From NCBI RefSeq assembly GCF_021134715.1, contig NC_060020.1:5332001-5396000 (forward strand): 64,000 nt of DNA, given 5' to 3'. The DNA comes from Daphnia pulex (lineage: Eukaryota; Arthropoda; Branchiopoda; Diplostraca; Daphniidae). The notes beneath the pieces were generated by a model, which ran no database searches, was not told where the DNA came from, and was given only the letters and a program-made list of their open reading frames with translations. Shown here in pieces: positions 12,824 through 24,878 of this stretch. The translations under genes were made by a program, and so were the position numbers. The stretch's first letter is position 1; each line of letters starts with the position of its first letter.

Positions 12824-15720
12824 TTTTTCAAATCAAAATCACAAAACACACAATCAAAAAAAAATAATAGAGAAAAGTTAATTATCCAAAATACACTAGA
12901 GTCATGTGGCTCGACAACTAAATAAGAGATGAAATATTATGTGTTTGAAAAATTATTATTTCAGAGACCAACCAGATGGTGACGGCATGGAAGCTCGTCA
13001 TCTACTGACACGGTTTCTCGATCCTTTTCCAGCAGCTTGGAGTCGAGTCCATGGTGGCGCCGCGTAGCGGCTCAAAATGGCAACACTGGTTCTTTTCTCT
13101 TTCGATCCGCGTGCAAGTTTTGATGTGTGTTCCAAGAGAGTATGACCTTCACATGTTTAAGTTATTTTTTTTTATTTTTTTCAAAAATGGAGGGGGTAGA
13201 GTTAGAATTCCGAATGGGCTGGAATCACGGGACACACATTCTTAATTCATCTTGTAATCATTTTCTCTCTTTCTCTCTCACGAGACGACGAGAAACAAAC
13301 AACAAAATGGGGAATTTTTCTATCTGGAATTGACAAAGCAAACATATCTCCCGAAACTTTTCTCCAATAATAAACGTGTCTGTCTTAACATTCGAGCTGT
13401 GTTGTCACAGACCTGGAAGTTTTGTCTGATTTCTTTTGGATTTCCAAACTTATTTTTTATCTCTTTGACCTTTTTCTCATTCTGATAGAAATTAAATTTG
13501 TCCTTTTTTAGAAAAAATTTCGCAAGTGTCACGGGAGAGTGGAACGAGTCCACGTGAAATTGGATTGTCGCCCGGCTCTAGAGCCCGACGAACCGAAAAC
13601 ACAAAATATCCATCGGTCGGATGTTAGTGTCGTGCAGTCAGCTCATCGTGCAAAGGCCTATGTCAAAGGGGATTATCACATCCCACTCCCACCCCCAAAA
13701 ATATTCAAACTAATGTCTATTAGATTGGGGGATATCTCGAATGGGGACTGGGTTCAATTCAAAGGGAATCAAAGATGACGAAAAAGCGCCCTCTGGCCAT
13801 CACTGATGAGCTGTCTAGACTTTAATTCATTTCCAATTTGTGAGCTTTAATCGTACCCTGTCCACGTTGATTTCTCTCACACGAATTTATTATTTTTCTC
13901 TCTTCCATTTTCGAAATCGGATTTGGAATCAATTGAAGTGTTGTGTGTGCGTAAATGAGATTACGACACGTCTTGCTTGAAAGGGGCCGCTTTTTGTTTG
14001 CAACCCCACACTATTTCCGTGTACATTTACCTGTGCGTGTTTCGGCGATGGCGTCAGCTCTTGTTTGCGTCTTATATGAACGACAAAGAGGAGGGGGCAC
14101 TATACCAAAAACCCCCGTGAAAATATTGAAAAAAAAATTATAATTACCAGACTCAACCGCCGTTCGATGTAGATGCACACATTGTGAACACGTGGCGCTT
14201 CACCATCACCACCACCTACCGGATGATTATGGAAAATGTCATTTTTTTTTTTAATTCAGCGAATATTGTAATGATTTCTCGTGGTTACGATTACGAATGA
14301 TTGTTGGTTGGAAAGCACTTAAGATTCCCTCGACATCTGAAAAAGTTGAAAAATGTGTTTTCGAGGAATATTGAAAATAGTGATTTACGACGTCTAAAAC
14401 ACTCCATGACGCCGTCGGTTTTCTTTCCTTTTTAATTTCTTCTTTCTGGTCACCGTAGATAAAAAAAAAGGGAAACCAAAAGAGGATTGAATGTCTGGAT
14501 CTAATATTTCTTATACAAATGTAAGATAAGATATCTTTTATACGATTTTGGGTTCTTCCTTCACAAGAACATGTGAAATAATATTCGCCGAAGTGCCGGT
14601 CGGTTGCAAATCCCTCTGGGACATTTTGAAAACCTTATAAGAAAAACATTCGAGATTTTATTTTGAGAACCATTTTATCCTGTTTGATCCTGGCGCTTAT
14701 TGAAAAGTTCTGTCTGACTGTCTATTGTCTATTTTTTTGTTTTTTTCTTTCTTTTTACCCCGGCGAAATTGTTGACCCATTGTTCAGCAGGATCTATTCC
14801 CCCCCCCCCCCCCACGCTTCATATTTTGTCTTGTCTGATTTTGGGTTGAGTTCAAAATTTTTCCTGGCCCTGCTCCCGAAATCCCATGAGCATTTCTTAA
14901 AAAAAAAAAATGTCTCCTAACCCACCCGTAAAATGTTTGTCGGAGAGGCAGAGAAAATATTTGTAAAGGAAAACTATTTCGTCGCTCACATGTCCGTCGG
15001 TCCCGACGCAACCTGTTTTTCGTTTTTTTTTTCGTTTCCCTGATTTGCATTTTGTTCATTCTTTTGTTTGTTTGCTTTATTTTTTTACATTTTAGTTTTT
15101 ATTTTATTTGTTTTGTTTCTGGGCTTTTTAAGTGAGTCCCTTACTTGGAGCCTTACACTATTCCGAGTCTCAACTTGTTTTTCGGCATTTTTTATTGCCA
15201 TTTATTGAAGCTCCCGTTTTGGCAGTGGGTGGATGACCACCCGAAAGTGGTGTGCTGTCGAAAACGTGAGTGGCGTGACTGAATTTGTCTGGGTAAACAT
15301 GTATTTGCGGTCAGAGGACTACGGGAGATTGTCTGCAAAAATGTATCTGAACGCCACCTAGCGACAGAATTTTAACGTAAACGCAATCTCGACTACTAGA
15401 TGGCGTCGCTAGCCAACTAGTAACCATATGCGAGTGGCCTGAACGACAGAACGACCCAGACTCATTCCCGAGTTAGAAGGCCCCACTTTCTCGATTGTGG
15501 GGGCCGTTGTTGGTTCGAGACCCCCCTTAATTAGTTTTCAATTCGCCACCATCCGAGTGTCATCTCGTGTTAACAGTGTATTGACGTCTCTCGTTAGACG
15601 TCGTTTGTTCAGTGAGTAAGAAAAGGAAATCTAAGAAAGTATTTTGGCGCCCAATCGGCCGAGTTCTGCTCGGGCTTTGGAAAAAGAAAACAAATCAACG
15701 AAAATCCCTTCGTTTCCAAC
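12824..15720. other. Intergenic region upstream of two divergent genes
   Basis: Lies between the start of the minus-strand Gln-rich gene and the plus-strand HIF-1 alpha start, so it should hold both promoters and the HIF 5' UTR. I see no convincing coding exon. A 15-base C run sits at 14799-14813. The last 250 bases before the HIF start are less AT-rich and contain TCAGTGA near 15610, compatible with an initiator, but no TATA box stands out. Confidence 0.5.
14799..14813. repeat. Poly-C homopolymer
   Basis: Fifteen consecutive C bases in noncoding DNA upstream of the HIF-1 alpha gene. Confidence 0.9.
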
Positions 15721-18700
15721 ATGGCGACTCGCGCTCCAAAGGAAAAGAGGCGGTAAGCAGATACCATTTTCCTCTGATATCAACATTCTCTATTTCAAAC
15801 TCGACTGTGACATCTTGCACTTCCTCATTTGATTAAACTCATCTTTCGAGCCTTGACAATTTTGCCAACGTTTTTCGGGCGAGAGATAGTCAAATGCGAC
15901 GTTAAAAATGAGAACGCAGTCTGTGACGTGGGATTTTTATCCCGAACGAACGGCAACCCGTTTGCCCAATGGAAAGAGAGATTATATTGTGGGGGCTCAG
16001 ATATGAGATACTTGACTGACCAGTTTGGCACGGGTGGCGTATAGATGCAAATGGTTAGAGGTCATCATTTCTTGATGACCTTGGAGGCACTTGTAATCCA
16101 TCAGAAAATTAAAAAGAAAAAAAAAATTTGGGTTGTTATTTTAAAAAATGTTGTTTTCCTCAACTCGTGAAAATAAGTTTGTGCCGACTCACGATCACGT
16201 GATCTCCCCACCTTTTCTTGACTGGCGTCTACATTTGATATACTCCTCGTGAATTGGCAATGATCCATTTTTATTTATTCCGAGCGTCAATCCTGTTGGT
16301 GGGAATTCTTTTTTTTTTCTTGTTTTTTCTCTCTCCTTCGACTGTTTTTCGTTTGGGTACGCGACCTCGGTCTTGACTCTACAACCAGCGAGTTCTTTTC
16401 GTTATCATTCGTTGGGTTTAGATCGTCATTATACAACGTATCTACTTGTTTGTGCTGAAAAATCTGTCGATAAGACCGATTTCCTATGCTGTGTTTAGTT
16501 GACTTGTGAAATAACGTGATCATGACTGGAGAAATGAGTTTCGAATCTTTTTTTACTACAACGTCGAATCGATCTTCTTCTAATAGGAACTCTGAGAAGC
16601 GCAAGGAGAAATCCCGTGAAGCTGCACGCTGTCGTAGGAGTAAAGAATCGGAGATCTTTACCGATATGGCCAATCTACTCCCCGTACCCAGTAGTCTCAG
16701 CTCTCAATTGGACAAGGCTTCTATCATGAGGCTGACTATTGCTTTTCTCAAAGCACAGTCTCTCCTTGGCAACAGTAAGTTCTTTCCGGTCTGTTTAAGG
16801 TTTCGAGTTCACAAGAGCCACGCTCTTTTCAATATTGCATCTTTGATTGCTCCCATCTTATTCTGTCCTTAATTCGACAGGTGTCCAAGAACTGTGCAGT
16901 CTGTGGAATGAAGACAAATGCTCGATGGCTGATGCTTGTTGGCCCCAAGCACTGGGGGGCATGTTATTGGCTCTATCGTCCGAAGGGGATATCATCTACC
17001 TGACTGAGAACGTAACCCAGCAACTGGGTCTTCCACAGGTAAAAATGGCAAAAAAGAGAATGTATACTGCTATAACCGTCCTCTAGATTCTATCTTTGAT
17101 GAAATGTAGCGAAACTTTTTAATTTATTCTCTTTTCTTTTTGGCAACTCGACAGGTGGATCTGATTGGGCAAAGCATTTACGACTATTGCCATCCGTGCG
17201 ATCATGATGAACTTCGCGAAGTGCTTTCGCTCCGTCCCGATGGTGAATTAGCGCGCTCCTTTTTCCTCCGCCTCAAGTCGACATTAACGGCTAAAGGACG
17301 GAGTAATAATAACCTGAAAGCCGCCTCTTACAAAGTATGGGCCTCTTCCAGAAGAAAAGATTAAAAGAAAAAAAAAAATTGTTTGCATTTTTGATTCTCA
17401 TTCACGTGTCTTGGTCTTTTGCCAGGTTATGAACTGTTCGGGGCGCATTGTTCTGGCGACGGCGTCAAGTGTTCGAAACAGCTTTTCTCAAGAAGGAGCT
17501 TTCAATGAAGATGATGACCTAGCAACTGAAGATGATTTGGAAGTGGAAAAGGCCATCAAGTCTCCTACTAGCCATTTTTTGGTGGTGGTCGGCGATCCAA
17601 TCCCGCACCCATCCAACATCGAAATGCCATTGGACAGCTACACTTTTCTCACCAAACATACTTTGGACATGAAGTACACTTACGTCGATGAAAAGTATAT
17701 TTATAGATTTATTGCTTGATTTTGTTAGTGTTGGGATTTTTACATTTCTTTCTCGTTTCGTTCAAGGATCTACGAATTTTTGGGTTACATGCCGGAGGAT
17801 TTAGAAGGCCATTCAGCGTACCAATTACATCATGCGCAGGATAATGAATCCATTCTCAAAAGTTACAAAACGAGTAAGTGGAATAACATGTGTGGCTTCA
17901 TTACTGCCTTATTGCACAATTTGTAGCTGCTTGGCACATTTGTATCTTACTGTACGGGGTCATTGTGTTCTAACTCGGGGTCATTTGTGTCTTTCTTTCT
18001 TTTTTATTGGGTCATAGTGTTCACGAAAGGACAGATTCAAACTCCGCCGTATCGATTTTTGGCAAGACATGGAGGTTATGCTTGGGTGCAGACTCAAGCA
18101 ACTCTTGTTTACGGTAATCGAGATTCCAGACCGCAAGCAGTGGTGTGCGTGCATACTTGTTTGAGGTATAAAAAGAGCGACAAAAGGTCATTTGGTACTC
18201 AGCTTCAGTTTTGTTTGATTCCACACTTCCGTTCAATAGTGAAATTGAGGATGGGGATCAAATCCTCTTCGTCAGTCAAGCTGAAGCATCAGCCACTGGT
18301 CTGGTTCAACGCCCATTGGTTGCGGCTCCTGCGCCATCACGAAAGATGCCCAACGAATGGCTGCCGCAAAATATGACATCAAAGCTATTTGTACCTAAAA
18401 CGGCTGAAATGGACGAAGGTTTCCTCATCTTCGACAAACTCAAAGGCACCACTAGTATGTTTTTTGTTTGTTCCTTTTGATAACCCCGCCCCATCAGTTG
18501 TTTTGGTTTATTTATTTTTTAACGATACCATTTGTTTTTTGTTTGTATTCTAAAGTTTTGAAAGAGGAGCCTGAGGATTTGACACATTTGGCCCCCGTTG
18601 CTGGGGACAGTTGCATCCCATTAGACATGCCGTCAATCGCTTTTCCTAGTGACCTTTTCGACGTTGAGCAACTGACGCCCGAGTTTTTCGATTGTCTGCC

Positions 18701-20331
18701 GCTGACGGGATTTGATATTCCTTTGCTGATTGAACCCGAGGAATTAATCGAGGCCGATGACAATGGTGCAATTGAGCCAGCGGACTTTTCCGCTCCTCCA
18801 GTGTCAATCAAAAAAGAAGATCCATTCATTTTCTTCGATGGTCAATCGGGCACTCCCCTGGTGAATAGTTCAAGCAACTTGTCGTCTCCTATGCCATCAA
18901 TCGTAAGTATTTTTTATTTTATTTTTTTAATTCAGCTTGTTAAAAGGATTAGCTAATCCAAGGTTGTTTTTATTACAACAGTCATCGGTCAAGGGGGATT
19001 ACGACGAAGAATTCCCGATAGAATCTTCGCCTATTCCGTCGTTTATGGATGAGACATTTATGGGCGGATGTTCAGTGCAGAATTTGATATCTCCGATCGA
19101 AGATGAAGAAGAGCTGGATCGAAGAGCTCCTTACATTTCCATGAGTGGGAGCGACGATTTGCCCTTGTTTGATCCATCAGAGTTGTTTAGTGGCTTGGAT
19201 TTGGAGTGTTTACCGATGCAGTAAGCAGAGACAATAGCCAGATTCCAATTGTGTCATAATCATTATCTGTTCCTATTTTTGTGTCTGTACAGGAAATGTG
19301 ATTTGGATTTTGGCGAAACCGATCAATCTGTTCTCGTCAAGCTATTACAACAAAGTGGTGGTCTGCCAAAGATGGCTGGCCCTCCGCCAACTACATTTGA
19401 CTCTCTGCCACTTTTATTGAAAGGCACTACAAATATGGCGCCTACATCCGTGTATCATCAAGCTCAGAAGCGCTCTAGTATGGGCCCTGCCGACGATTCG
19501 AATCCAAAGCGAATGAAAGCCCCGACTTTGAAGATGCCAAATAGTGGACCTCTGGCTACCCGAGTAACCCCATTGAAACCGTCAAGGGGCGCCACGTCGA
19601 GCCTAATGGATTTGTTAACGGAGAGGCCTACGGGCCATTCGCAGCAGCACTTGAGCAATCAAACGTCCAGCGTTCTCCAAAACTTACTGGTCAGTGGTCA
19701 TGACTTACAAACCGGTCACGATCTGCAGAAGAGGCACTTTTCCTGCAAAGCTGTCACCTCTTCTTGCTTTGTTTCTCTTCTTCCTTCTTCTCCTCGGCTT
19801 TCATTGGAAAAGGTATTTTTTTCACCTCTTTCTCTCTCTTCGTCTGTCGTTTGCTTTCGTTTTCACTAGGTAGGGGAACCCGTTTCTTTAACCAACCCTT
19901 AAAAAAAACAGATTTCGCTTTATTTATTTGTTTGCAGCTGTTTTCTTATCTACCGCTTTACGCTGAAACGGGAAATGTTGTCTTGCGATTAACAATTTTT
20001 TGTTTGTTATTTGTTTTTTATGCACGATTGAATGTTTTTCACTTAAGTTCCATTTTTTTGTGTTGCACAGGGCCAGCCATTGCTGAAGAAGCAAATGATG
20101 ATGCAGCGGGAACACGATTACGGTGGTGGACTCGATTCGTCAAGTGACACGGGGAGTGACTCGGACACGAAAGTCCGTCATCCGAGAGCGTTCAGCTGTT
20201 TGAACACTTTCCCTTTTGATATGGATGTGTCGCCGTGTTCATCGGTTTCGCTCGACATTGACTCTAGCGATTTCTTTGACACGTTAAATTTGTCCGCCGA
20301 ATTCGTTGCTACGGACGGTGCAACCGAGTGA
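15721..20331 (+). CDS. HIF1A: Hypoxia-inducible factor 1 alpha (bHLH-PAS)
   Basis: This is the oxygen-labile subunit of HIF; by family knowledge it pairs with ARNT in the nucleus and activates hypoxia genes. Coding exons: 15721-15752, 16587-16774, 16881-17038, 17155-17334, 17426-17694, 17767-17873, 18018-18165, 18240-18454, 18556-18902, 18982-19220, 19293-19689 (or 19812), 20071-20331. All phases fit and give about 846 residues. The bHLH is at residues 11-73 ([35 protein letters not shown]), PAS-A near 80-190 and PAS-B near 275-385 (KGQ...[18 protein letters not shown]). Two oxygen-dependent degrons follow: [10 protein letters not shown] (Pro about 446) and [10 protein letters not shown] (Pro about 598). 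The start is the short first exon [11 protein letters not shown], as in vertebrate HIF-1 alpha, where a short first exon also precedes the bHLH. No asparagine-hydroxylation C-terminal activation motif is visible in the last exon. The Drosophila counterpart is similar (sima). Confidence 0.95.
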
Positions 20332-23300
20332 TTTACATACCAAAATCTCTCCACTCGTTAAAAGCACGATTCAAATGATCGTTTCGATGGGGAGTTTTTT
20401 TTTTTTTTTCAATCGTTTTTGGTCGCTACCAACCTGCTCAATCTTGGGGGAAATCATTTTCAGGCATAAGAACGACTGTTCGCATCTAGCAAAACGGTAG
20501 TCGAAGGAGAGCCGCCTTTGCATTATACAAGCTGGAGATTCTCCGTAGGTCTAAATGGCGTGTAATCTGTTATCTTTTTCTTTTTTGGTTTATAATTCCT
20601 TTCATCCTCTTTTTTTTCCCTCTTTTGTAGCTCGCTTATTAAGTTCTTGCCGGTGTCTTTTTTTTTCTTAAAAATCAATTTTAATCGGTAAATTTGTCAA
20701 GCAGAAATTCAATTCAAATAGCGCACTTTTGATTTGGTTCACACACCACCACATCTAAGAGAATGAAGAAAAGAAAAACAAACCTGGTTCATTGTTTGAT
20801 CATCTTGATATATATGTTGGATGACTGCAATGCTTATATGCTTATTTCCCCGTTCGTCCCTCTGCCCGTCTTTCGATGTCTCCCCTCTAATTGGGTTGAT
20901 GTTAACACCATTTAGATGTCTTCGTTTCTTGTTTAAATTTTTCTCTCCTACGCAGACAAACATAACCTTAATATTTCTTTTTCTTTACTGGGTTATATAA
21001 TCAAGAATCGACAGACCGATCCCCCCAATGACTTGCGACAGGTAAAAAGAAAAAAATAGCAGACGCCTTTAATACATTACATGCTTATTATCCACACATA
21101 TATAAATACCGACTTTCCAGCCACATCCACTCTTTAAGGTTTAGCTTTTTTTTTTTAATTATTATTATTACTATTTTAGATCCGTACCTCAAATACTTAT
21201 AATCGTAGCCTATAGATGGGGCTCATGGTATATTTTCTTTTTTTTTTTCGATTATAATTTTTTTTTGCCAGTTTATCAACCGAGTTTTCTTTATTAATAT
21301 TTTCACTCGTCTCTTATTGTCACGTCATTTTCCTTCTAGATTCTGTTGCATTTTCCGTTTCTCACGACCCATATTCAGAAAAGACCACATATATGTTTGT
21401 AAAGTAGGAGAGAGAAAAAAATATCTATCAGAGAGGAGAAGTGACTGTTTCCCCGTTTAGTGTTGACTTTGTCACCCTCCAAAAAAAAACTGTTGCCCTT
21501 GTAGATTTGATGAAGAAAAGAAAAAGTTGTTAACGAAAGGCAGAGACTAGTAAAAAGCATAAATAAATATACTCGGTGACTGCAAAAGAATAATTTCGCT
21601 ATTTGGTCGTAATTCAAGAGTCTTCTTTCAGCTTTTTTCCAACTGTAGGGTCGTCTTTCCGTGTGTAACGGACCTTTGGACGCCGCCCTCGGAAGCGCAC
21701 AGGTCGCCCAGTCTCAACTCGCCAGAGTCCCGCCGCTGCATGTGGGAGTCTCTCTGCACCATCTGCTCAATTAAATAGCCAATTCATGTGTGTTGGTGGT
21801 GGTTGCTGTGTATGTAAATATGCGTGCGTGTGTGTGGCTGGTATAATACGACACTCTCCATCCGTGCGCACAATACCGAGGGAAAGAAGAGGCACTTCTC
21901 TGGTTTCAGAGATCCGCGGATTCGAGTCCGATGCGAGTGCGGATCATAAACACCCACACATTCACGTAAGATAACCATCCTAGAGAGTAGAGAGAGAGAG
22001 AGAGGTTCTAAAAAGAGTAGAGAAAGGAAACCCTGCTAACCTCCCTTTTAGAGCCTGTGGCGTGATTCTGGCTTCTTTATCTTTTTCTTTTCTTGCGTTT
22101 TCACAAGAAAAAACGGCCAGACCAAAACATTTTTTTTTTTCGTTCGGGAAGACGCCCATCAGACGTGAAATCTATTCAAGTTTTCTTCCACTTGTTCCTG
22201 TATATGCGCTTGTTCGATGATTTGTCGCCTTGATCTCGCATCTCTATTCAAAGCATTTTCGTTATGGAAGTTGAGAGAGAGACACACCAAATGGGAAATC
22301 CAACAGGTTGCTGCTGCGATTGACGCCGCCCCTTTTCGATTCCTAATTTTTCTCCTGCTGGTTAAATCTCTCTTGATGTGCTGTCGTAACGATTGATAAT
22401 TTATTTTCTTTCAATTCATCCGGGACACCCAAAAAAAAAGCTGGGGTTACAACTTTTTAGTTTTGTTTGTTGTGTGTGTGTCTATTGTTTTCTTCTTTCT
22501 ACAGGGCGTGTTTCTTTCTCTCTTTACATTTCGAGTGGGCGTCTGCCTGGTTTTGACCCCATTTTTATGTCTTCGCCAGTTTAGGGTTTTTTCTTAAATT
22601 TTAAATACCCCCCCTTTTTTTCATTTCTTTTTCTTCTTTCTTTCCTATCCATATTTTTTTCACTTGGATTCGTATGTTATCTTGCTCGGAAATTCAAATT
22701 GGATATTTAATGAATGGGCGATTCGTATTGAAAATACAGGTTCCTCTTTCTTCGCTCGCAAGTTCGTCAAGTCCCAGCTTTCCCAATGTTCAACAATCAA
22801 CAAAACACACCCAAAGAGAAGAGCGACTACTTATCTTTGATCCGATAAAATGTAATTATTTTCTGGGAGGAGGGAAGAAGCTATACACAGGCATTTGAGA
22901 CTCGTATATAACTATATATGTAGGAAAAACGACGTGACTTGGACCTTGAACGTGTACAATCCCGATCACTGACAACGGGATTGTGGTGTAACGAGAGATG
23001 TCCATTTTTTTCGGAGCGCGTTTTAACATCCCGGCACCGATTTTTCTCATTTCCCTTCTTCTTCTTCTTCTTTGGAATCTTTTGATCTAAATAATCCACC
23101 CGATGAAATAAAACAAAAAAACGAAAATGAAAAAAAAAAAAAAATGGAGTTGATGGATGAGAGAGTTGCTAAGAGAGAAAAGTCTCGACACAAGACCATT
23201 TCCAGCACTTGAGAGAACCGGAGACTTGGGACTTGGCTGCTGGATGCTTCTCCGTTTACAAACGAGTGATAGCGAGCCGAATTTCCCGAGATTTACACAC

Positions 23301-23716
23301 ACCCTATCGTACCGAGATATCGCTGCAGATATTGATGTGAAGTGAAACAACTGTTTTATCGTCGACTCTCTCGGGTGAGTTATATATGAAGATGTGGTGC
23401 ACTACAGTAGTAGTGCTGTATTTAGTGCCTTGTCGATGAAGGCCGTGCTAAACATGTTGAATTGAACAGATTCACGACAAGTGTTATTATTATTCACGGG
23501 CGGGAATAATAAGGGAAAACGTGAAAAAAAAATGGGAAAGAAAGCCCTAACATTTGGCATTTGACACGGGCTTCTCACACGAATGGCTGTGCATGTGTGT
23601 GTGTGTGTGTGTTGATGGGGCGGTGGGGGGAAATGGGGTTCTCTGTGTACGCTCGGAACTGTACGGGACGTATGTTGGCGGGGAGGTGGTGGGCGAGCTC
23701 ACAAGTCCCGCGGGCA
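20332..23716 (+). other. HIF-1 alpha 3' UTR and ATF3 upstream DNA
   Basis: The first part should be the HIF 3' UTR. A good AATAAA lies at 21562-21567, which would give a 3' UTR of about 1.2 kb. The stretch is T-rich with no conserved open frame. A GT repeat occupies 23594-23613, just upstream of the ATF3 promoter. Confidence 0.5.
23594..23613. repeat. GT dinucleotide microsatellite
   Basis: About ten perfect TG units about 200 bases upstream of the ATF3 TATA box. Confidence 0.9.
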
Positions 23717-23857
23717 GCCAATAGGCAAAGTGGAAAAGCCCAAAACTGACGTCCTGGTTGGCGTGCGCCGACCAATCGGCTGCTCGGCTGATGACATCAG
23801 TGACTATTTCGAGCGCCAGTATATAACCGGCGCTGGGATCGCTGTCCTTCGCTCAGT
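23717..23857 (+). promoter_or_regulatory. ATF3 core promoter: CCAAT, CRE, TATA, initiator
   Basis: Read left to right: a CCAAT box (AGCCAATAGG, about 23717), a CRE-like TGACGTC (23747-23753), a second CCAAT (23771-23779), a second ATF/CRE-like element, TGATGACATCA (about 23789-23799), a TATA box TATATAA (23820-23826) and an arthropod initiator TCAGT (23853-23857). Spacing from TATA to initiator is about 33 bases. Exon 1 would run to a strong donor at 24030 (GTAAGT). The CRE-like sites match the binding specificity of the gene's own product. Confidence 0.7.
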
Positions 23858-24029
23858 GATCGGCCAACCGTCGCCCTGGAGAGACACAACACCAAAGTGC
23901 GAGCGTCCGTTCGTCGTGCGTGTGGCGAGAAGAACGTGTGCGTTTTTGTTGTTTGTGTATGTGTTGCGCGCGCGCCCCGTGGATTATCTCAAGCACAAGG
24001 TTTTCTCCCCGTGACATGTCCGTCAGACG
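23855..24029 (+). other. ATF3 5' untranslated exon
   Basis: Inferred from the initiator at 23853-23857 and a GTAAGT donor after position 24029. It holds a short upstream ATG (24016) encoding MSVRR before the donor. If spliced to the acceptor ending at 24855, that frame stops at once (TGA), so it would act as an upstream ORF. The main start is in the next exon. Confidence 0.45.
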
Positions 24030-24878
24030 GTAAGTTCCATTTTATCCCACATCACTCTCTCTCTTTCTTCTAGATGTTGTTGCGTATTATTCCAAGTAAA
24101 AGGCGAAAGTATCCAGTAACCCCCAAGACAAAAGAAAGAAAAAAAAAAAACGCACAGAAATTAGAAAGGAAATGGACTAATGGTTTAGGAAATGTTGGCA
24201 CTATCAATAGTTCTCCATTTCCGTTGGCAAATGTGTCGCCGGCTCGTTTTCCTTTTTGTGGGGAGGTTAAAAAAAAAAAAGAAACAAAAGCGCCCAAAAA
24301 GTCAATAGAGCGGACGGAATAATAATAGACACGATTGTAATAACATGTTTCCCTAACGTTTTTAATAAATATGTCGTTAGTTATTAAAAAAATGGAAAAT
24401 TGATCGAATTTTGAAACGATCGACAGGTGGTGGAGCGCCAGGTTGAGACGAATAATGCCACATTGACATCCGGACGCCGCGATTTCTCTCGCACACTACA
24501 CACATGAATATAAGACGCGTAATCACCTCAACTTGTTGTTGTGTTTAGACCAGCCTGTTTCTCTTGTTCGACCCGGCATCGCTTATTTATTTATAATTCA
24601 TTTCGACCGTGGTCGACGGTGACATGTGATCCTTACGACACCGTACGTACCGCGTAGAATAGTCATTAGAGAAAAAAAGTGTTTAGATTAGTGCTGGATC
24701 ATTCCAGATCCGCGTGGAACCAAACATTTAGACGGTCGAGCGGTTTGAACAGGAAAGCGCAAACGAAAACTGCCAAAGGAAAAGAAAACGATTCGAGTTA
24801 CGTTTAGTGTCTGGATAACAACGACGCCAATGTGTTGGCTGGAATTCTCACGCAGGTGAATCCCATCGCGATATATAT

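Noticed and set aside
21880..21945. Segment with GGATTCGAGTCC resembling a tRNA T-loop
   Set aside because: No acceptor stem, D-arm or anticodon arm can be folded around it.
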